Assembly: GCA_007116405.1 (NCBI GenBank) | Contig: SKIN01000019.1 | Location: 1-7,102, forward strand | From: Candidatus Kaiserbacteria bacterium | GTDB taxonomy: Bacteria > Patescibacteriota > Minisyncoccia > Phycocordibacterales > UBA12088 | Direction: 5' to 3' | Length of the DNA: 7,102 bases | In this document: piece by piece, positions 1-6,401 of the stretch | How positions within the stretch are numbered: the first letter of the stretch is position 1 | Layout: every line of letters starts with the position of its first letter | Program-made: the position numbers and the translations under genes | The notes under the pieces: model-generated | Database searches by the model: none | Seen by the model: the letters and a program-made list of their open reading frames with translations, nothing else | Told to the model about the DNA's origin: nothing

Positions 1-1026
1 CTCACTCTTGAGACGCTCGAAGAGGTGGTCCGTTCTTGAGGCTATCGGTATCCGCCCGATGGTCACCTGCTTTTCTATCCTATGGATGCGGATAAAGCCT
101 TCGACCGCGAGAAGGAGTATCTCCGCGGATACCTCACGCGGTTCTATACGCTCATTGTATATGACCCCTGCAAGCGCGGGTGAAAGACCTTTCGGCGGTT
201 CGTACTCGACAACGATGGTCTTCCTACCTTCCGGGTCCCTGCCACGTGTGTACCATAGGTACATCAGTATGCTGAGCGTGATAAGTGGCAGAGCAAGCGG
301 GATATACGGCACGAACGGCCACCCGGATCCTTGGTGCCATGGCTGACGGATCTCGGTGATGGTGCCTTTTGGAAACGCTACCGCTATGGAAAACCCACCG
401 TTGGGAGGGATGGCATAGGCAACAGCACTATAGCCGGCACGATCTTCGCTTGTGAGACGCTGGTCCTCATCACATGGAGTACGATCGCCTGACATGCCTT
501 TATAACACGCGGCGTCGATGACCGTGGCACCCACCGGAAGGTCAGCGAGCACCGTGGCTTGCTCTATCACGACCGACCACGAACCGGTCACGTTCCAATA
601 GAGCTCGTCGGTATCTTTGAAGTGGAGGAATGGCCCCCGTACTGTGTAGGAGATGATGTACGTCTGCGCACCCCGCACCTTCACAGTGGGATCACCTATC
701 TTGAGTGTCAGTTCTCCATTACTGCGACTCTCGGTGAACATCCACGGTTCACCTTCCTCGTTCACTACAGCTACATCATAGATGTCAGCCCTATAGGTGG
801 CCGTTCCCGCCTGGTAGCTGTAGGGTATTTTTCTGAAGATGCCGTGTTTCTCACCACTGCCAAAATCGTAAACCACTCGTTCTGTGACACGCAGCGTAGC
901 ATCACGGTCTACCGTCAAGCGCACATCGAACGTGGGAACGCGCTCGATAGCGGATGCGACCACAGGGATTGCTGCAAGTATGAGGACACCTGCAAATATA
1001 GCCGCTCCAAACAGCGTTGCTTTCAT
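1..1026 (-). CDS. DUF2207 family exported membrane protein (partial, 3' end outside window)
   Basis: An open frame of 342 codons runs from an ATG at 1026 to the left edge without a stop, so the C-terminus is missing. Residues 1-26 form a signal peptide or N-terminal anchor (MKATLF, hydrophobic run, then VASA). Residues 27-230 are a beta-rich extracytoplasmic region with the DUF2207-type opening (FDVRLTVDRDATLRVTERVVYDF, shown here only as a landmark near residues 33-55) and the pattern HGIFRKIPY at 61-69. A membrane segment lies at about 237-259. It is followed by the family hallmark GRDPEGRKTIVVEYEPPKG (262-280) and LSPALAGVIY (281-290), the start of the cytoplasmic part. Full-length members are usually about 550-650 residues, so roughly 200-300 are probably missing. 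The function of DUF2207 is unknown. A Shine-Dalgarno sequence GGGAGGT (1044-1038) lies 11 nt before the ATG, slightly far but supportive. The gene is divergent from the carbonic-anhydrase-like gene. Family assignment is confident; role is not. Confidence 0.88.
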   Translation of the reverse strand, partial: MKATLFGAAIFAGVLILAAIPVVASAIERVPTFDVRLTVDRDATLRVTERVVYDFGSGEKHGIFRKIPYSYQAGTATYRADIYDVAVVNEEGEPWMFTESRSNGELTLKIGDPTVKVRGAQTYIISYTVRGPFLHFKDTDELYWNVTGSWSVVIEQATVLADLPVGATVIDAACYKGMSGDRTPCDEDQRLTSEDRAGYSAVAYAIPPNGGFSIAVAFPKGTITEIRQPWHQGSGWPFVPYIPLALPLITLSILMYLWYTRGRDPEGRKTIVVEYEPPKGLSPALAGVIYNERIEPREVSAEILLLAVEGFIRIHRIEKQVTIGRIPIASRTDHLFERLKSE

Positions 1027-1103
1027 GGGACAAGTATACCTCCCGTGGTGCACCTGCGCCAAAGACCGGCAGATACGTGTATAGGGATACGTGCATATCG
1101 TCC

Positions 1104-1132
1104 TTGCATTCCGCCGCACGGGGTCCTATGAT
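1104..1132 (+). promoter_or_regulatory. Sigma70-type promoter of the carbonic-anhydrase-like gene
   Basis: TTGCAT (1104-1109) and TATGAT (1127-1132) are separated by exactly 17 nt. The -10 box matches TATAAT at 5 of 6 positions and the -35 box matches TTGACA at 3 of 6. The start codon at 1178 would then have a leader of about 40 nt that includes its Shine-Dalgarno site. This is a visual prediction only. Confidence 0.5.
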
Positions 1133-1177
1133 GAGCGCTTACTCAAGCACGATACATAGTATTTAGGAGATACCGTT

Positions 1178-1960
1178 ATGCACCACGACACCCACACAAT
1201 GGAAAAGGATGCTCTCTGGGAAAAGCACCGAAACCTCTTTGAGACTCTCTGCACTACCGATGACCTGACAGGATACTTCTCCTGCATTAGCGATGTGTCA
1301 AAAGGATTTGGAAGAACTGATCGGAGTATCCGGTGTATGGATGGAAGAACCCCCGGTGGGAAACATTTTGCAGGCAGCGGCATCCTGCTCGCCAATAGGC
1401 GAGGAAAGGAGTTCGTGCTCGAGACCCTGGCAGCAGTACAACCCGACGGTATATACAGTCACGAAGAATGCGGAGCTGCAAGTCTGGTGGCAGGTCTACA
1501 GGGTCTTGAACCGGAGGCCGGCGAGGAACTCGGCATCTCCTGGGCACGAGAGGTGGCAGAGGCACTCCAGGTACCCTATCTTGGACATTTGCCCGTAGAG
1601 GCACCCTTTCATAGCGAGATGGCGACGTACTACGACGGTACCGGCAGGATCGACCCGATACGCTTAAGTGATCACATCGTACCCGGCTTTGATATCACCA
1701 GGCAGTACCATCGCACCGCATGTGATGCTCAAGAGGAGCTGATGATAAGTATCGGCATTGCATTCGGCAAGACGGGCTTTAACGAACGGTTTACGCGGGA
1801 ACGACCCTTTTTGGTCATCGTCATAGGACACACAAAAGACCCCGAACTCTCTGTCGCAACGCTACTCGAGGAGGTGCGGCCGGTGGTCGACGCCTCGCCA
1901 CACCGGGACCGCATACGAATACTCTCCCTTACTCCCGAACAGTCCTGGCTTACCGATTGA
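1178..1960 (+). CDS. Beta-carbonic-anhydrase-like putative zinc protein
   Basis: This is a 260-residue protein starting at an ATG with an excellent Shine-Dalgarno site (AGGAGA, 1165-1170, 7 nt spacing). It has the two zinc-site signatures of beta-class carbonic anhydrases: C53-M-D55-G-R57, followed by an AGSGIL segment at 65-70, and H95-E-E-C98-G99-A. In true beta-carbonic anhydrases Cys, His and Cys bind zinc, the Asp-Arg dyad gates the site, and the product is bicarbonate from CO2. Here the two motifs are about 42 residues apart, compared with roughly 55 in well-studied enzymes. The rest (GHLPVEAPFH, YYDGTGRID, VPGFDITRQY, IGIAFGKTGF, PFLVIVIGH) does not resemble the classical enzymes. It could therefore be a divergent carbonic anhydrase or a metal-binding relative with another job. 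There is no signal peptide, so it should be cytosolic. It is monocistronic, with its own promoter and a terminator downstream. The coding call is certain, the metal site likely, the activity unproven. Confidence 0.85.
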   Translation: MHHDTHTMEKDALWEKHRNLFETLCTTDDLTGYFSCISDVSKGFGRTDRSIRCMDGRTPGGKHFAGSGILLANRRGKEFVLETLAAVQPDGIYSHEECGAASLVAGLQGLEPEAGEELGISWAREVAEALQVPYLGHLPVEAPFHSEMATYYDGTGRIDPIRLSDHIVPGFDITRQYHRTACDAQEELMISIGIAFGKTGFNERFTRERPFLVIVIGHTKDPELSVATLLEEVRPVVDASPHRDRIRILSLTPEQSWLTD

Positions 1961-1977
1961 GGACCACGGCTTCGCAA

Positions 1978-2000
1978 ACACCACCAACGTGTGGTGGTGT
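1978..2000 (+). terminator. Hairpin terminator after the carbonic-anhydrase-like gene
   Basis: ACACCACCA (1978-1986) and TGGTGGTGT (1992-2000) form a perfect 9-bp stem with a 5-nt loop, starting 17 nt after the stop codon. Only a short U-rich stretch follows (ATTTGTG), so termination may be weak. It could also act on leftward transcripts from the tRNA-Leu side. Confidence 0.55.
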
Positions 2001-2015
2001 ATTTGTGCGTGCGTG

Positions 2016-2054
2016 CACTGCGAAGCCCGTAACGCAGTGAAGGGCGAAGCAGTG
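2016..2054. other. Two-part stem-loop beside the tRNA-Leu-associated element
   Basis: CACTGC (2016-2021) pairs with GCAGTG (2049-2054), and GCCC (2025-2028) with GGGC (2042-2045). The two helices are separated by a symmetric GAA/GAA internal loop (2022-2024 and 2046-2048). The 13-nt loop carries a second GCAGTG (2034-2039), so CACTGC has an alternative partner. The stem abuts the direct tRNA-Leu 3'-end copy. No open frame explains it. Confidence 0.45.
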
Positions 2055-2157
2055 GGCATGAAGTTGAACATTACATTTTCAGTACACCTTGTGGACCTTT
2101 TGCTTCGCATGCTCGCAAAACGTCTCACAAGGTCTTCAAGTCCTCTCATGCTGAAAA
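2052..2157. repeat. tRNA-Leu-associated palindromic element (copy A)
   Basis: The unit starts with GTGGGCATGAAGTTGAAC (2052-2069), which equals the + strand image of the tRNA-Leu 3' end (2201-2222) with a 4-nt deletion. It ends with TTCAAGTCCTCTCATGC (2135-2151), an exact 17-nt inverted copy of tRNA-Leu 2205-2221 covering T-loop, T-stem and acceptor. Between them, ACCTTGTG+GAC (2086-2096) and TTTTGC (2098-2103) pair with GCAAAA (2115-2120), GTC (2122-2124) and CACAAGGT (2126-2133) around the 11-nt loop TTCGCATGCTC (2104-2114). That gives 17 base pairs with one C-C mismatch and one bulged T. An outer stem TTTTCAG/CTGAAAA (2076-2082/2151-2157) encloses this. A related unit lies beside tRNA-Val at 6776-6938. 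I do not recognise it as a named mobile element. It may be a MITE or REP-like element, an attachment-site relic, or a fold-back duplication. Confidence 0.6.
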
Positions 2158-2200
2158 ATAATATCGCGGAATGCTGGCCGCATCCCGCTTTTTTATTTTT
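2151..2200 (-). terminator. Terminator of tRNA-Leu, probably bidirectional
   Basis: Arms 2166-2174 and 2180-2188 form a 9-position stem around a 5-nt loop. On the + side T6-A-T5 follows (2189-2200). On the - side the hairpin is followed by GATATTATTTTTC. In the - strand RNA every stem position pairs (one G-U), whereas the + strand RNA has an A-C mismatch (2170/2184). This favours the tRNA-Leu direction as the selected one. The tRNA ends 14 nt before the - strand stem. Confidence 0.7.
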
Positions 2201-2201
2201 G

Positions 2202-2285
2202 TGGGCATGAGAGGACTTGAACCTCCACGGCCTTGCGGCCACTACGACCTGAACGTAGCGCGTATACCAATTCCGCCACATGCCC
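2202..2285 (-). tRNA. tRNA-Leu (anticodon CAG)
   Basis: This folds as a class II tRNA of 84 nt. The acceptor GGGCATG pairs with CATGCCC, and the discriminator is A (2202). The D-arm holds AATTGGTATA. The anticodon stem CTACG/CGTAG surrounds loop TTCAGGT, giving anticodon CAG (2251-2249) for CUG codons. A long variable arm GGCC-GCAA-GGCC, typical of leucine tRNAs, is followed by a T-arm with loop TTCAAGT. CCA is not encoded (the next bases on the - strand are CAA), so a CCA-adding enzyme must finish it. The 3' half recurs as direct and inverted partial copies just downstream. Confidence 0.95.
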
Positions 2286-2344
2286 GATCGTTCGCTACGA
2301 TACCACACTTTTGCCTGTTAGAGTATAGGGTAATAACACGTCTA

Positions 2345-2382
2345 CAGACATACGCATGAGCGTCCTGTATACTACATATACT
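2345..2382 (+). promoter_or_regulatory. Promoter of the S9 peptidase gene
   Basis: CAGACA (2345-2350) and TATACT (2368-2373) have a 17-nt spacer, matching the sigma70 boxes at 4/6 and 5/6. A second TATACT (2377-2382) lies 9 nt further on. Either gives a leader of only about 13-22 nt before the ATG at 2402, in line with the lack of a Shine-Dalgarno site there. Confidence 0.5.
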
Positions 2383-2401
2383 ATTTCTATCTTCAATCAC
2401 C

Positions 2402-4222
2402 ATGAGAACATCGATTAAACTTACCCTTGCATTCGTAGCATGTGCAGGTATAGCAACGTACACACAAGCCGCCGAAATACAGTATGGTGCGTTACGGGCA
2501 CAATTTGGGGACACGTTGCATATAGAATACCGCGGACCATCGGGACCACAACACTTTACCTGTACCACGGCGGGCACTTGCACCCCACACGGCACGACCA
2601 CCCCTCGAATGTTTCCCACTGTACTGGGAACTGATTCGTATGAGCGGAGTGCTGACGGCAGGCTTGCGGTCCGTCCTTTCACGGTAGGGGCAATGACCTA
2701 TCACTTTCTGTACGACATAAGCACCACTCCACCTCGGCAGATAGCCCTCGTACCTTTCATGCGAGATGGCGCCACTATACACTTCTCAAGAAATAATGAC
2801 GCTGTTATCTTTCGCGAAGGTTTGACCTTCACACGGTATGACATAACTACCCGAGGTGTTACGACACTCACCCTAGATCAGAATCTTGCATTCCTTTCTA
2901 TCTCTCCCAGCGCAACGTACGTTACCGGTTACAACTACACGACGCTTCGGCACGAATTCTGGCGCTTCTCCGACGGGGCCAAATTAAACGGCCCTGACTC
3001 CATGCAGTCGTACATCGAGTTCTCCGAGGACGAGAGTCGGTTTGCTTTTTTGGAAGATGTAGGGAGCTTTAAGACGTTGTACACCATGCATACACGTGAC
3101 CTGGGGCAAGAACGACCAGTATCCCTACAGCGAGTGACCGAGCCGGCGACTGAGACCGAAGACTACCTATTTCTTGAAAATACTCTCTATTTCCTGGCAA
3201 ATGTGAATGGACCTTTGAACTGGGACCTTTGGAGTTTTGATGGAAGTGAAACAGAACTCGTGGATACCGATGTCTCGTATGGAGACTTCTTGAAGCGGGT
3301 TCGCGGCAACAACGGTTCGTACCTCGCCTACCTTAAGAATGAGGGGCGAAACAGTCATCTTCACCTCTTGTCACATAATCCCGGCGCAGTAATAATGGTA
3401 CGCCCCGTTGCGGATTCTCCAAAATCAGATGCGGTGATCCGAGAGGTGCGTGTATACGGCGAACGCACCGGCGTGCTCCTCTCTCCGAAACGACCTGCAC
3501 GAAACCCGGATCTCTTCATCTGGATGCACGGGGGACCACAACGACAGGTGGCTGTGGGGTATCACCCCTACCTCTCATACGCCGTATACGACGAGCTGCT
3601 GGAACGCCTTGTTGAGGGTGGGCACTACGTATTCAAGATAGATTACACGGGATCGACAGGCTACGGTGCCGACTTCCGTAGGGCGTTGCACATGCGTATC
3701 GGTGATGTTGAAATGCAAGATGTGCGAAATGCCATACACGAACTCGACCGTGACCTGCGCATAGGGCGCGTACACCTTATCGGCAATAGCTACGGAGGGT
3801 ACATGGCATTCCGTGGCATTGTTGACACTCCGGAACGCATAACAGGGGCGATATCGATAAACGGTGTCTCCGACTGGTACGGCTTGATAAGCAGAATACC
3901 CTCTTCGCCGTTCCGCACCCTTTTTGAAGGAGTACCCGACCTTCATAACTTGGCTGCATACTTCCAAGCCAGTGTGTTTACGGGCATGGAGCAGTTGACC
4001 GACAGGAACAAAGTGCTTGTGGTGTGGGGAGAGAATGACAGCACTGTCCCCGTGTGGCAGAGCACGAACTATATCGAATTTGCCGAGGCGAAGGGGGTGA
4101 ACGTAAAGGCACTATCCTTCCCCGACGAAGACCATATACTTCGAAAACGTGAGAATCTTGACCTACTCTGTCTAACTATCACTGAATACTTAACCATTCC
4201 GGGCGTCAAATGTGAACTATAA
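2402..4222 (+). CDS. Exported S9 (prolyl oligopeptidase) family serine peptidase
   Basis: This 606-residue protein has a Sec signal peptide (residues 1-23, MRTSIK then a hydrophobic core, likely cleaved at TQA-A). Residues about 25-345 are beta-rich and fit the propeller-like N-terminal half of S9 enzymes, though the sequence is divergent. The alpha/beta hydrolase half follows: HGGP at 376-379 (oxyanion region), DYTGSTGYG at 414-422, nucleophile elbow G461-N-S463-Y-G-G466, catalytic Asp546 in GENDSTVP, and His578 in DEDH. The triad and spacing match acylaminoacyl/dipeptidyl-peptidase-like S9 members, which cut peptides from the N-terminus or hydrolyse small oligopeptides. Substrate is not predictable. 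It should act outside the cytoplasmic membrane. Cys54 and Cys60 could form a disulfide. No Shine-Dalgarno site precedes the ATG (TCAATCACC), but the signal peptide begins exactly here. Monocistronic with a strong terminator. Sure of the family, less of the specificity. Confidence 0.93.
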   Translation: MRTSIKLTLAFVACAGIATYTQAAEIQYGALRAQFGDTLHIEYRGPSGPQHFTCTTAGTCTPHGTTTPRMFPTVLGTDSYERSADGRLAVRPFTVGAMTYHFLYDISTTPPRQIALVPFMRDGATIHFSRNNDAVIFREGLTFTRYDITTRGVTTLTLDQNLAFLSISPSATYVTGYNYTTLRHEFWRFSDGAKLNGPDSMQSYIEFSEDESRFAFLEDVGSFKTLYTMHTRDLGQERPVSLQRVTEPATETEDYLFLENTLYFLANVNGPLNWDLWSFDGSETELVDTDVSYGDFLKRVRGNNGSYLAYLKNEGRNSHLHLLSHNPGAVIMVRPVADSPKSDAVIREVRVYGERTGVLLSPKRPARNPDLFIWMHGGPQRQVAVGYHPYLSYAVYDELLERLVEGGHYVFKIDYTGSTGYGADFRRALHMRIGDVEMQDVRNAIHELDRDLRIGRVHLIGNSYGGYMAFRGIVDTPERITGAISINGVSDWYGLISRIPSSPFRTLFEGVPDLHNLAAYFQASVFTGMEQLTDRNKVLVVWGENDSTVPVWQSTNYIEFAEAKGVNVKALSFPDEDHILRKRENLDLLCLTITEYLTIPGVKCEL

Positions 4223-4245
4223 AGACGGACTCCTGTAATACATAC

Positions 4246-4280
4246 AAAACAACACCCACTATACGTGGGTGTTGTTTTTT
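4246..4280 (+). terminator. Strong rho-independent terminator of the S9 peptidase gene
   Basis: Arms 4246-4259 and 4265-4278 form a perfect 14-bp stem (core AACACCCAC/GTGGGTGTT) with a 5-nt loop and a T6 tract (4275-4280). It starts 24 nt after the stop codon. The A-rich left arm gives a U-rich tail on the other strand too, so it may also stop leftward transcription coming from tRNA-Ala. Confidence 0.88.
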
Positions 4281-4367
4281 GGTCACCAGCTTAGCGTCAG
4301 ATGTTACCGCAAGCAAAGACAAGGTCTAAAGCTACACTGCATAGCTTGTTGTTATCAACGAACGAAG

Positions 4368-4443
4368 TGGTGGACCATGCCGGACTCGAACCGGCCACCT
4401 CATCCATGCCATGGATGCGCTCTACCAGATGAGCTAATGGCCC
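4368..4443 (-). tRNA. tRNA-Ala (anticodon GGC), CCA encoded
   Basis: This is a 76-nt cloverleaf. Acceptor GGGCCAT pairs with ATGGTCC, including the G3-U70 pair that is the classic alanine identity element. The D-arm is GCTC-ATCTGGTA-GAGC. The anticodon stem CATCC/GGATG holds loop ATGGCAT with anticodon GGC (4410-4408). The T-arm is GCCGG-TTCGAGT-CCGGC. Discriminator A is followed by an encoded CCA (4370-4368), unlike the other two tRNAs here. The gene begins 47 nt after the response-regulator stop codon with no terminator hairpin between. A weak promoter of its own is possible (TTGTAC 4488-4483, 17 nt, TACCCT 4465-4460). Co-transcription with the two-component genes is equally possible. Confidence 0.96.
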
Positions 4444-4490
4444 TTACGCCCACGGAGCAAGGGTACTTCAAAACGATGTCTTGTACAAGG

Positions 4491-4865
4491 TTAGTGTAAG
4501 TGACCCTTAACACGGTCGACCACATCATCGAGACGCATGTCAGTTTTGACCAAGAACTCACTCATGCCTGTGGAGACCGCCTTTGCCACCGTTTCTATAC
4601 TTGAGCTATTCGTGAGCAGAATGATGGGAACGGTTTTCCCCCACTCATCTTGCTGCAAGTGGCGCATCACATCAAAACCATCCATCTCCGGCATCATGAT
4701 ATCCAGTAGAATGATGTCGGGATGCTCAGCGAGAGCGGTCTCGAGACCGATCTTACCGTTAGGAGCAGTGAGCACTTTGACCCCCTCTTCCTCAAACTTA
4801 CGCGCCAGGACGTTCACCAATGACTCTTCATCGTCAACGATCAATATTGTCTTGCTTGGATCCAT
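4491..4865 (-). CDS. Single-domain response regulator (CheY-like receiver)
   Basis: The 124-residue protein is a complete receiver domain and nothing else. Acidic pocket D11-D12 lies in ILIVDDEE, phospho-acceptor Asp55 in IILLDIMMPEMDG, switch Thr85 in IILLTN, and Lys107 in EFLVKTD, with Phe104 at the aromatic switch position. The residue after the conserved Lys is Thr rather than the usual Pro of KP. With no output domain it must act by protein contact, feed a phosphorelay, or serve as a phosphate sink. It lies 40 nt downstream of the histidine kinase on the same strand, so that kinase is the likely partner. No Shine-Dalgarno site precedes the ATG (ACAATACGTATC), so it may be translated by coupling to, or in the same transcript as, the kinase. 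Confidence 0.93.
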   Translation of the reverse strand: MDPSKTILIVDDEESLVNVLARKFEEEGVKVLTAPNGKIGLETALAEHPDIILLDIMMPEMDGFDVMRHLQQDEWGKTVPIILLTNSSSIETVAKAVSTGMSEFLVKTDMRLDDVVDRVKGHLH

Positions 4866-4905
4866 GATACGTATTGTTAATCACTATATCGATAGCATAC
4901 CTGTT

Positions 4906-6276
4906 CTAGGCGTCTGGCGCAACGCGGGGAAGCTTGATGACGAAGGTAGTGCCTTTGTTGACTTCCGATGTAAAATCGATCGTGCCGCCCAATTTTTCGA
5001 TGAATGCTTTCGTAAGATGTAGTCCGAGACCGGTACCGTTTGCCGACACTTGACGCGCATTGCTTGCCCGAAACATTTTAGTGAATATTTTCTCCTGTTC
5101 TGAAGGGGGTATGCCGTATCCGGTATCACGCACAGTGAGGGAACACATACCTGAGGCAAAGGTCCCTTCGATGAAGATGCTTCCTTCAGCCGGTGAATAC
5201 TTGATCGCATTCGTGCAAAGATTGTGAATCGCAATACGCATCATGGTTCTATCGGTCGTGAGTACATCATCTTCGTCGATCTGCTTCTCCACCTTCATAT
5301 GTTTCTTTTGAATATCCGGTTCTAACTCCTTTAACACATCATCAATAACCTCACCCAAGTGCATACGTGTGTACTCAGGCGCAAGCGTACCCATCTCGAT
5401 ACGGGACACTGTAAGCAAGGTTGTTATGAGATCTATCATACGTTCATTGCCGACATATATCTGCTCAAGATACTCACGCACCTCATCTGATACCTTCATG
5501 CTTTTTGATGTAAGCAGGTAATCGATATACCACTTAATGGTCGTGAGTGGAGTGCGCAGCTGGTGGGAGGCAAGCAGCAGGAAGTCAGTTTTTACCGTAT
5601 CGCTCTCCTTCTCTTTTGTGATGTCCACAAGTGTGACCAAATGCTTGAAAGGTACTTGCGTCGACTTGTTCAAAGAATAGATTGATGCCAGTACCCACTT
5701 CTGTGCCCCAGGAATGGTACGAATGGTCATTTCTTGTCGTGTAACAGGCAAGCCACGTTCGATCTTTGTACGCAACAATGAGAGCGTATCATCCTTACTG
5801 GTTTCATCTCCTTCTGTCGTGTGAATTCTTGCCAGGGAGAAAAAATCCAACGCATTGCAAGCTTCTTCAGTGCCTTCAAACAGGCGCAAGGTTGCACGAT
5901 TAGGATTCCTGATCGCACCGTCATCGTTCATAAGGAAGTAGGGTACGGGACTATTTTCGTATAACATACGAAATTGTTCCCGTGAGAACTTCAGATCAGA
6001 CACCATTTCTTCGGCAAGGCTTTGTGTACGATGGGTCAGCTGATGTCTTGTCAGTATGAGCTCGGTGGCAAGGCCAATGAGAGCGATCAACACTATCACC
6101 ACAAAGGCCTGAAGGCGCATGAGTACATCTTCCTCAAATTCGGCACCAAGACCAAATGTTACCAACGAGGTGATACTTGAGGAAAACACGATCAATACCA
6201 CGGTCACGGAGATGAAGAACGCTATGGCATTTAGTTCTGCAAGTCCGACATTCTTTTTTGTGCGCACCGACCTCAT
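4906..6276 (-). CDS. Membrane-bound PAS sensor histidine kinase
   Basis: The protein has 456 residues from the ATG at 6276. A TTG at 6288 would add four residues and has a faint AGAG upstream; I prefer the ATG, but neither start has a clear ribosome site. Two membrane helices lie at about 15-40 and 53-76, joined by only about 12 residues, so there is almost no external sensor domain. A PAS domain follows at about 97-220 (YENSPVPYFLMNDDG ... LVTLVDITKEKE). Then come the HisKA helix with phospho-acceptor His238 in SHQLRTPLTTI, the N box with Asn356 in NAIKYSP, the G1 box DTGYGIP at 384-390, the F region IFTKMF at 397-402, and the G2 box NGTGLGL at 413-419. All catalytic elements are present. 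It should autophosphorylate on His238 and pass phosphate to Asp55 of the receiver encoded 40 nt downstream. The input is probably intracellular or within the membrane. Confidence 0.94.
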   Translation of the reverse strand: MRSVRTKKNVGLAELNAIAFFISVTVVLIVFSSSITSLVTFGLGAEFEEDVLMRLQAFVVIVLIALIGLATELILTRHQLTHRTQSLAEEMVSDLKFSREQFRMLYENSPVPYFLMNDDGAIRNPNRATLRLFEGTEEACNALDFFSLARIHTTEGDETSKDDTLSLLRTKIERGLPVTRQEMTIRTIPGAQKWVLASIYSLNKSTQVPFKHLVTLVDITKEKESDTVKTDFLLLASHQLRTPLTTIKWYIDYLLTSKSMKVSDEVREYLEQIYVGNERMIDLITTLLTVSRIEMGTLAPEYTRMHLGEVIDDVLKELEPDIQKKHMKVEKQIDEDDVLTTDRTMMRIAIHNLCTNAIKYSPAEGSIFIEGTFASGMCSLTVRDTGYGIPPSEQEKIFTKMFRASNARQVSANGTGLGLHLTKAFIEKLGGTIDFTSEVNKGTTFVIKLPRVAPDA

Positions 6277-6358
6277 GTTGTACGTCAATTGTACTCTGTG
6301 GGGATACTATCGCGCCAGAGTGCTGTGGGTATGACCGTACAATGCCTGGTGCCTACGG

Positions 6359-6367
6359 TGGTATACT
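6359..6367 (+). promoter_or_regulatory. Extended -10 promoter of the DUF2892 gene
   Basis: TGGTATACT places a TG dinucleotide one base before a -10 hexamer TATACT (6362-6367, 5/6 match). No good -35 box is visible 16-18 nt upstream, as is usual for extended -10 promoters. Transcription would start near 6374, giving a leader of about 28 nt. Confidence 0.5.
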
Positions 6368-6401
6368 AATGGTAAGCATTTACCCATAACCATTCTATCT
6401 T

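Noticed and set aside
559..1131. 190-residue open frame on the + strand
   Set aside because: It is antisense to the DUF2207 gene, whose protein matches a known family over its whole length and has a ribosome site. The + frame has no recognisable domain.
2005..2016. GTGC-type short tandem repeat
   Set aside because: Only three units, too short to call a microsatellite.
1862..2308. 148-residue open frame on the - strand
   Set aside because: It runs through the tRNA-Leu gene, the terminator, the palindromic element and the 3' end of the carbonic-anhydrase-like gene. The translation is Arg/Ser/His-rich without any domain.
4342..4360. Small hairpin AAGCTA/TAGCTT downstream of tRNA-Ala
   Set aside because: A 6-bp AT-rich stem with no U-tract on either strand is too weak to call a terminator. 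The strong hairpin at 4246-4280 is the better candidate.
4269..4499. 76-residue open frame on the + strand
   Set aside because: It is the antisense reading of tRNA-Ala and starts inside the S9 terminator.
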